From Legionella jamestowniensis (GTDB lineage: Bacteria; Pseudomonadota; Gammaproteobacteria; Legionellales; Legionellaceae), in the NCBI RefSeq assembly GCF_001467745.1, contig NZ_LNYG01000008.1, positions 27,698 through 87,601 on the forward strand: DNA of 59,904 nucleotides. Direction: 5' to 3'. Position numbers and translations under genes: made by a program. Positions within the stretch are counted from its first letter, which is position 1; each line of letters starts with the position of its first letter. Under the pieces are notes generated by a model, which searched no databases, was not told the DNA's origin, and worked only from the letters and a program-made list of their open reading frames with translations. Below are positions 55,375 to 59,904 of this stretch, piece by piece.

Positions 55375-56610
55375 ATGCGCATTTCAACCAATCAAATTTT
55401 TATGCGAGGCCTCAATAATATGTTGGCCCAACAAATGGAAACCTTAAAATTACAGCAACAAATGTCATCGCAAAAAAAATTACAATCTCCTTCTGATGAT
55501 CCTATCACTGCTTCTAAAATTGATTTAATGAAGCAACGCATTAACAGTACAGAGCGGCTGCAAAAGAATCGTGATGCGGCTCTGGGGGCTATAAGCTATG
55601 AAGAAAGTACGCTGAGCAATATGATTAATGTGCTGCAGCGTGTTCGCGAAATTCAGGTGCAGGCAGGAAATACTTCTTTGTCAGAGGCTGATCGCAAAGC
55701 GTTAGGTGAGGAAGCAGAAAGCTTGTTAGGCCAATTGCAAGGCCTAGCCAATACTCAGGATAGCAATGGATATTATTTATTTAGTGGTGGAAAAACATCC
55801 ACACAAGCAATAACCCGGGATGTGGGTGGTCAATTCGTTTATAACGGCGATGAAACACAACGATTCCAGGCGATAAGTGGTGGATTGAATGTGGCGGTTA
55901 ATGATAACGGTTCAGATTTATTCATGCGTATCCCCAATGGGAATGGTTACTTCACTGTAAGCCAAACAGTAACCCCCAATACGGGTAGTGGGACTGTGAA
56001 CTCTGGAACAGTGGTGGATGTTGCTGCTTATATCCCCGATGACTATACCCTGCAATTTGTTTTAAATTCCACGAATGAGTTGGTAGTATTGATAAGTGGC
56101 GTGAACAGTGGGCCGGTTATTCCTCCCACAGGCCTTCCCGATGATGCTCCTTTGTATCAGGCGGGAAATACAGTCACATTCAATGGTATCCAGGTAACAA
56201 TTACCGGAAATCCCGACGTGGGTGATGCGTTTAGCATTCAACCCTCACAAAATGAATCAGTTTTTTCAACCGTGGACAGGATGGTGGTTAACTTAAAGCG
56301 GCCATTTTTGACTGCTGCGGATAAAGCAGTGGTGGAGACTGAAAATCATCAACTTCTTGATCAGCTGGATGCCGCGCTTGACAACATTCTGGCTTTCCAG
56401 TCACAAGTTGGGGCTCGTTTAAATCAATTAGATGTTGCGGAACAAGTCAATGGTGATGTGTTACAAACAAGTCAGGAGACATTGTCCTCACTGGAAGATA
56501 TCAATCTTGCTGAGGTAGCTGTAAAACTTGAACTTCAACAAGTTTATTTGCAGGCAGCCCAACAAACCTTTGCAAAAATTCAAGGATTGAGTTTGTTTGA
56601 CTATATTTGA
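55375..56610 (+). CDS. flgL: Flagellar hook-filament junction protein FlgL
   Basis: The 411-residue protein begins MRISTNQIFMRGLNNM, the family N-terminus, with SPSDDPITASK following, and ends in the conserved helical LQQVYLQAAQQTFAKIQGL. The start is two bases after the flgK stop with GAGGTGA as the ribosome site. It is the last gene of the flg operon; flagellin is not in the window. Confidence 0.97.
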   Translation: MRISTNQIFMRGLNNMLAQQMETLKLQQQMSSQKKLQSPSDDPITASKIDLMKQRINSTERLQKNRDAALGAISYEESTLSNMINVLQRVREIQVQAGNTSLSEADRKALGEEAESLLGQLQGLANTQDSNGYYLFSGGKTSTQAITRDVGGQFVYNGDETQRFQAISGGLNVAVNDNGSDLFMRIPNGNGYFTVSQTVTPNTGSGTVNSGTVVDVAAYIPDDYTLQFVLNSTNELVVLISGVNSGPVIPPTGLPDDAPLYQAGNTVTFNGIQVTITGNPDVGDAFSIQPSQNESVFSTVDRMVVNLKRPFLTAADKAVVETENHQLLDQLDAALDNILAFQSQVGARLNQLDVAEQVNGDVLQTSQETLSSLEDINLAEVAVKLELQQVYLQAAQQTFAKIQGLSLFDYI

Positions 56611-56696
56611 TGAAAGTCATTCACCTAGATTAATGTAAACGTCCTGAAAAATGATTTGTTATTTTTCAATGATAACGCTAGACTTGCTAACGAGAA

Positions 56697-56773
56697 GTCC
56701 CGGTGGCACAGCTGGATAGCGCAGCCCCCTCCTAAGGGGCAGGTCGGAGGTTCAAATCCTCTCCGGGACGCCA
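56697..56773 (+). tRNA. tRNA-Arg (anticodon CCT)
   Basis: The acceptor stem GTCCCGG pairs with CCGGGAC, followed by G and an encoded CCA (56771-56773). The anticodon stem GCCCC/GGGGC encloses CTCCTAA, giving anticodon CCT, which reads AGG. The T arm is GGAGG-TTCAAAT-CCTCT. Total length is 77 nt. Confidence 0.97.
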
Positions 56774-56965
56774 ATTAAATAAGGCCTATTCCGAAGACAT
56801 CGGTTACAAATTATATCGGAAACGTCGATAACACGTTAGGCCTAAAAGGATTGGATAAAGGCTCCAATTTACATGTTTGCTCCTCAAATAACCTAAAGCA
56901 AGTAGCTGGTTGCTTGCCACCGGAATAATCGTAACCTAATTATGAACTCTCCTAGCCTGTCATCA

Positions 56966-57020
56966 TCTATTTTGCAAAGTTTAGGAGAGTTAAAAAGAAG
57001 TCTTCCCGGCTGCAAGCAGC
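56966..57020. repeat. Direct repeat copy A
   Basis: The segment from ATCTATTTTGCA to AGAAGTCTTCCCGGCTGCAA and GCAGC is repeated, with a few changes, at 57276-57329. Confidence 0.8.
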
Positions 57021-57059
57021 TGTCTCTTGATCACATCTTTGCCTACGCTTCGCGGCTTG

Positions 57060-57165
57060 TCCCTGTCTCTTGAACACATCTCTCTGCCGACGCTTTGTCC
57101 GCGGGGTCCAGTGATTTAGCGCAGTGCTTCTGGATCCCGCGGACAAAGCCGCGGGACGTCGGAAA
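57060..57165. repeat. Large inverted repeat between the direct repeats
   Basis: CCGACGCTTTGTCCGCGGGG followed by TCCAG on the left faces CTGGATCCCGCGGACAAAGC on the right, forming a long imperfect GC-rich palindrome. Confidence 0.7.
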
Positions 57166-57224
57166 GCAAAGCTGAACCAGGTTTTCAGAGATGTGTATAA
57201 GATTCAGCTGCAAGCAGCAAGTAG

Positions 57225-57244
57225 CCCGGTTGCTTGCAACCGGG
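57225..57244. repeat. Perfect 9-bp hairpin
   Basis: CCCGGTTGC (57225-57233) and GCAACCGGG (57236-57244) form a stem with a two-base centre. The related CCCGGCTGC/GCAGCCGGG stem ends copy B of the direct repeat. Confidence 0.75.
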
Positions 57245-57275
57245 GGAAGTCGTTCCCATAAAGCAGCCTTTCAGA

Positions 57276-57329
57276 ATCTATTTTGCAGGATTTATCAGTT
57301 AAATAGAAGTCTTCCCGGCTGCAAGCAGC
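57276..57329. repeat. Direct repeat copy B
   Basis: This is the second copy of the 54-bp segment at 56966-57020; the last 25 bases are identical in both copies. It is followed by GGGCTACGGG, which with CCCGG forms a stem. Confidence 0.8.
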
Positions 57330-57454
57330 CGGGCTACGGGTTACGTTATATGAACATTAATTAATCAGTTCTTGTTATAATCTGGTATAATTAACAAAAG
57401 ATTGAATAGGAATGCAAGCTTTATATTGAGGCGTTAAGTTAAAGTGGAGTTTTT

Positions 57455-57967
57455 ATGCAAGAATACCCAGGAGATACCTCTGAAGATAGAGCGCTAAAAT
57501 TTGAAATACAGACTTTTTCACACAATATTAATAGTATTTTAAACGCTTTGCAGACTCATATAGAAGAGCAACTGAAGCGTTATAAAGATAAAAATGAACG
57601 CTATGAATTAAACAGTATTGATAAAGTTACTCAATACACGGCGTTAAAAAACGAGTTACAAAATCTAAGCGAAAAGTTACAGCCTATAAGGATTATCCAT
57701 CAAGATGAACAAGAAGAATGGCTATCAGATGTAGTCAATTTACTAAATAAAACGGCTGAAGTTTCCCAGATACGTCGTAACAGTTTTTGGGACAAAATTA
57801 AACAAATGATGACGGGCGAAAAAGTTGAAGTAAAATCCTGGAGTAGCTTCAAAGAACGTTTTCAAAAACTAAAAAAAGATATTGAGCATGAAAAGTTAAA
57901 AGAGGCTGTTGAAGGCGCAGTCAAACATGAAACAGAATCTAATAATAATTCATCTCTTAAATTATAA
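57455..57967 (+). CDS. Hypothetical coiled-coil protein, 170 aa
   Basis: The protein is charged and helical with coiled-coil segments (about 25-85 and 130-160), no signal peptide and no membrane span. I recognise no family. Its short length, composition and isolated position behind its own TATAAT boxes resemble many Legionella-specific genes of unknown function, some of which are effectors. GGAG lies close to the ATG. Confidence 0.7.
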   Translation: MQEYPGDTSEDRALKFEIQTFSHNINSILNALQTHIEEQLKRYKDKNERYELNSIDKVTQYTALKNELQNLSEKLQPIRIIHQDEQEEWLSDVVNLLNKTAEVSQIRRNSFWDKIKQMMTGEKVEVKSWSSFKERFQKLKKDIEHEKLKEAVEGAVKHETESNNNSSLKL

Positions 57968-58024
57968 TGAGCAAAAGCCTAACCTAATTCACCTAATTGC
58001 TCGTAGTCGAATCAATATATTTTG

Positions 58025-58429
58025 CTATTCTGCGAATGCATTTTTTAATGCTTCAACCTTATCAATAGCAATGGGTTTATTTCGATTAATATCCACGCAC
58101 ACCACAGTATTTATCCCGCGGCACATGAGTGCGCCTGCTGAGTTGTAAAGCGACTGCGTAAAAATTAATTTTAATCGACCTTCTTTCGCTATTGTTGACG
58201 TGACTTTAAAACGTTCAAATGCCCGCAATGGTTTTAAATACTGCAAATTGGCCTGTGACAAAACAAGGTTTATTCCCTTATTGCTTAATTGAATCCAGTC
58301 AGCCCCGAGGGCATGTAAATGTAATGTTCTAACATGATCAAAGTAACATAAATAATGAGAGTTATTTACTATTCCTTGCGCATCAATTTCATGAGCTCTC
58401 ACCTCACTTTCCCAGATAAAATTTATCAT
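58025..58429 (-). CDS. Hotdog-fold acyl-CoA thioesterase (YbgC/4HBT family)
   Basis: The 134-residue protein follows the 4-hydroxybenzoyl-CoA thioesterase pattern: ESEVRAHEIDAQGIVNNSHY with the catalytic Asp (D17), then YFDHVRTLHL. It hydrolyses acyl-CoA or aryl-CoA thioesters in the cytoplasm; the natural substrate is unknown. It stands alone, convergent with the coiled-coil gene. Confidence 0.92.
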   Translation of the reverse strand: MINFIWESEVRAHEIDAQGIVNNSHYLCYFDHVRTLHLHALGADWIQLSNKGINLVLSQANLQYLKPLRAFERFKVTSTIAKEGRLKLIFTQSLYNSAGALMCRGINTVVCVDINRNKPIAIDKVEALKNAFAE

Positions 58430-58550
58430 TCATATCTCGTAAATCTATTAATGGCTTATAGCCTTTTTTTAAATGTTCCTTATGAAATTTGCAACAGGGA
58501 CTACGTTTGTACTGATTTTTATTGTGTAAGTGATTTAGGATGTGTGCAGC

Positions 58551-58574
58551 ACAAAATTAGAATCGTGTCATTGC
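58551..58574. repeat. Dispersed repeat remnant
   Basis: ACAAAATTAGAATCGTGTCA and TTGC resemble the flank of the repeat at 31515-31540, so a third worn copy of this element lies upstream of the 58692 gene. Confidence 0.55.
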
Positions 58575-58630
58575 AAACGACTATGAAAAAATTTTGTCCT
58601 ACACAGAGAAATTTGAGCACGTGCTATGAA

Positions 58631-58650
58631 TTTAATATTATTTTAATAAT
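58631..58650 (+). promoter_or_regulatory. PmrA-binding site candidate
   Basis: TTTAATATT (58631-58639) and TTTAATAAT (58642-58650) are tandem half-sites two bases apart, very close to the described Legionella PmrA box (cTTAATatT-N2-cTTAATatT). A TACAAT box follows at 58658-58663, and the gene starts 42 bp beyond the box. The region is AT-rich, so a chance match must be considered. Confidence 0.6.
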
Positions 58651-58691
58651 TTATTAATACAATTGTATTAAATTTTATCTACGGAATTGTT

Positions 58692-59216
58692 ATGAAAAAA
58701 TCACACTCAACAAAACCTACTCCGCAAGAAATTTCTGCAGCTGTTAAAACCGGAATGAGCGCTTGCATGAGTTTTTATGAGACTATTGCAAAAGAAATAC
58801 CTTGGGATGTCCGTTGCCATTCGGATTACCGTGATGTCAATCGTGAGACTGCAGAAAAATCCGTGATAGAGAACGTTTCTAGGGTGCTTTTCAGAAATTC
58901 TTCAAGAGATGGACATCTGGCTGTCACTACATTAAATAATAAAAAAGAGCCTAAACACTTTCTTTTATCTAATCAAGAACTTAATGAGAGAACAGCGGGA
59001 TGTAAATACTACAAGGTAAATATGGGTGATGTCATTGTAGAGTTAACCCAGATGTTTGTCTCAACAGCGCGGACAAAATATCAGGATTTTATTTTGCGGG
59101 GAATAGATCAACGAATAGAAGCAGTTAAAGAAGAGCTTCGTCAACAACAGAAAAAATTGGTAGAGAAATTTATTGTTGAAGATGATGATGAAAATAACGC
59201 TTATGAAATGAAGTGA
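58692..59216 (+). CDS. Hypothetical protein, PmrA-controlled candidate effector
   Basis: The 174-residue protein has no signal peptide or membrane span. The N-terminal two thirds is mixed alpha/beta, followed by a charged helix rich in E, Q and K (about 125-165) and a very acidic C-terminus (VEDDDENNAYEMK). Acidic clusters near the C-terminus are frequent in Dot/Icm substrates. With a PmrA-like site directly upstream, a secreted effector is a reasonable but unproven idea. I recognise no family. Confidence 0.72.
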   Translation: MKKSHSTKPTPQEISAAVKTGMSACMSFYETIAKEIPWDVRCHSDYRDVNRETAEKSVIENVSRVLFRNSSRDGHLAVTTLNNKKEPKHFLLSNQELNERTAGCKYYKVNMGDVIVELTQMFVSTARTKYQDFILRGIDQRIEAVKEELRQQQKKLVEKFIVEDDDENNAYEMK

Positions 59217-59329
59217 TTAAGTTAAGTAATCAGAAGCTATTTTTAACTCATCCTGTAAAGGAAAAAGTTGTATTCTGGTATGAATTAGAAGCCACCCATA
59301 CAGATGGAAATTTTTGTTAGCAATATAAA

Positions 59330-59904
59330 CTACTTGGGCTGTCTATTTCTTAAGGAATCTTCGACTTCAGAGGAAGGAACTGTAAGCGTTCCATATTGTT
59401 TCTTCCAGTCTTCAATAAGGCGAGCCGTTCTCGGAGCATCATCAGGATTTTGATTTTGTTCGGATTTAAATACCAAACGATGTTGATTGATGGTCTTTTG
59501 ATTTTTTCCATTCTCATCGGTTAGCCAAGATTCAATCAACTTGTTAATATTTTCACCTTCATTCTCTTGTAGTTTGTTCTTTAGTGCTTGCAGAGCAGCA
59601 ACTTTTGCTTGTGGACTGCGCATGAATGGATTCCGGCTTGAATTTAGGCTATCAATATGTTTTTGAATGTCTTCCAGAAGATCAGAGATTGTTTTTTCTT
59701 TTGTTCTTGCATTCTGCAATTGGGCTCTCATATCCTGTGTTACCTTAGGAGACATAATAGTGGGTTTAGCATTATAGGTTTGCGTGCTAGTATGCTTAAC
59801 AGTTTGTGGCTGAGTTGGGGTGCTTTGAACAGAAACTTGGGATTCTTTCAGTTGATGTTTTTCTGACTGAGGCCTGGGTAGTGAGGAATTACTAGCCTGA
59901 AGTT
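59330..59904 (-). CDS. C-terminal part of a gene cut by the right window edge
   Basis: A minus-strand frame ends at 59330. An ATG at 59755 would give 141 residues, but the frame stays open without a stop from there to the window edge, adding about 49 residues rich in Q, S, T and P (for example SVQSTPTQPQTVKHTSTQT). The real start is therefore probably beyond the window. The visible part is helical and charged with no recognisable domain; low-complexity linkers plus helical segments are common in Legionella effectors. Confidence 0.65.
   Translation of the reverse strand, partial: LQASNSSLPRPQSEKHQLKESQVSVQSTPTQPQTVKHTSTQTYNAKPTIMSPKVTQDMRAQLQNARTKEKTISDLLEDIQKHIDSLNSSRNPFMRSPQAKVAALQALKNKLQENEGENINKLIESWLTDENGKNQKTINQHRLVFKSEQNQNPDDAPRTARLIEDWKKQYGTLTVPSSEVEDSLRNRQPK

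Larger units (their letters stand above)
56611..57454 (+). other. Spacer after flgL with tRNA-Arg and clustered repeats
   Basis: This 840-bp stretch contains a weak hairpin after flgL (TGAAAAAT/ATTTTTCA, 56645-56668), the tRNA-Arg gene and a run of direct and inverted repeats (56957-57345). No protein gene was found in it. Two TATAAT boxes (near 57374 and 57387) are candidate promoters of the next gene. Confidence 0.6.

Noticed and set aside
56749..56773. Attachment-site duplication of the tRNA-Arg 3' end
   Set aside because: No second copy of the tRNA end and no integrase were seen in the window, so an island cannot be claimed here.
56957..57345. CRISPR-like array
   Set aside because: Only two long direct repeats and palindromes are present, without regular short repeats or spacers, and no cas genes are nearby.

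Overview
The window looks like chromosome from a flagellated Legionella species. The DNA is AT-rich, and it carries lspC (type II secretion), a Sel1-repeat protein, aerobic hemF, a complete flgB-flgL operon behind a sigma-54 promoter, an apparently PmrA-controlled small gene, and several helical or coiled-coil proteins of the kind that populate Legionella effector lists. No species can be named from the sequence alone. No CRISPR array, prophage, replication origin or intact insertion sequence was seen.

Layout. 0-2.5 kb: a small hypothetical gene and a 640-residue helical-repeat protein. 2.5-10.5 kb (minus strand): a GNAT acetyltransferase, a one-module non-ribosomal peptide synthetase (formyltransferase, half condensation domain, adenylation, carrier, reductase) and, 23 bp behind it, a PAS-PAS hybrid histidine kinase. 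10.5-14 kb: tRNA-Ser(GGA), a secreted protein, a NagZ-like glycosidase, and a DAACS transporter preceded by a short leader ORF ending in five Cys codons. 14-17 kb: dapD-dapE plus a frameshifted adenosine deaminase. 17-25 kb: UDP-sugar epimerase, protein-kinase-like protein, VOC protein, PlsC-type acyltransferase, trans-sulfuration enzyme, GGDEF-EAL protein. 25-31.5 kb: kynurenine 3-monooxygenase, a heme-oxygenase-fold protein with a cytokinin-dehydrogenase-like flavoprotein, an O-methyltransferase, lspC and a Sel1 protein. 31.6-45.8 kb: cation/calcium exchanger, MFS transporter, mutY-asmA, two unknown genes, a DegQ-like protease, pyrE, a cold-shock gene, a four-gene SDR/lipid-kinase/phosphoesterase operon and hemF. 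46-56.6 kb: flgBCDEFGHIJKL. 56.7 kb to the end: tRNA-Arg(CCT), a repeat-rich spacer, small hypothetical genes, a thioesterase and a gene cut by the right edge.

How the genes work together. The flg operon makes the rod, hook, rings and hook-filament junction; its sigma-54 promoter closely resembles one in front of the heme-oxygenase-fold/flavoprotein pair. The most unusual units are (1) the transporter with an upstream polycysteine leader and a 5' segment complementary to the transporter's ribosome binding site, which suggests cysteine-responsive control in a genus that depends on cysteine, and (2) the synthetase-kinase operon, whose adenylation pocket reads by eye as a valine code, so an N-formylated valine aldehyde or alcohol is a plausible product. 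All functional statements come from reading motifs; no database search was possible.
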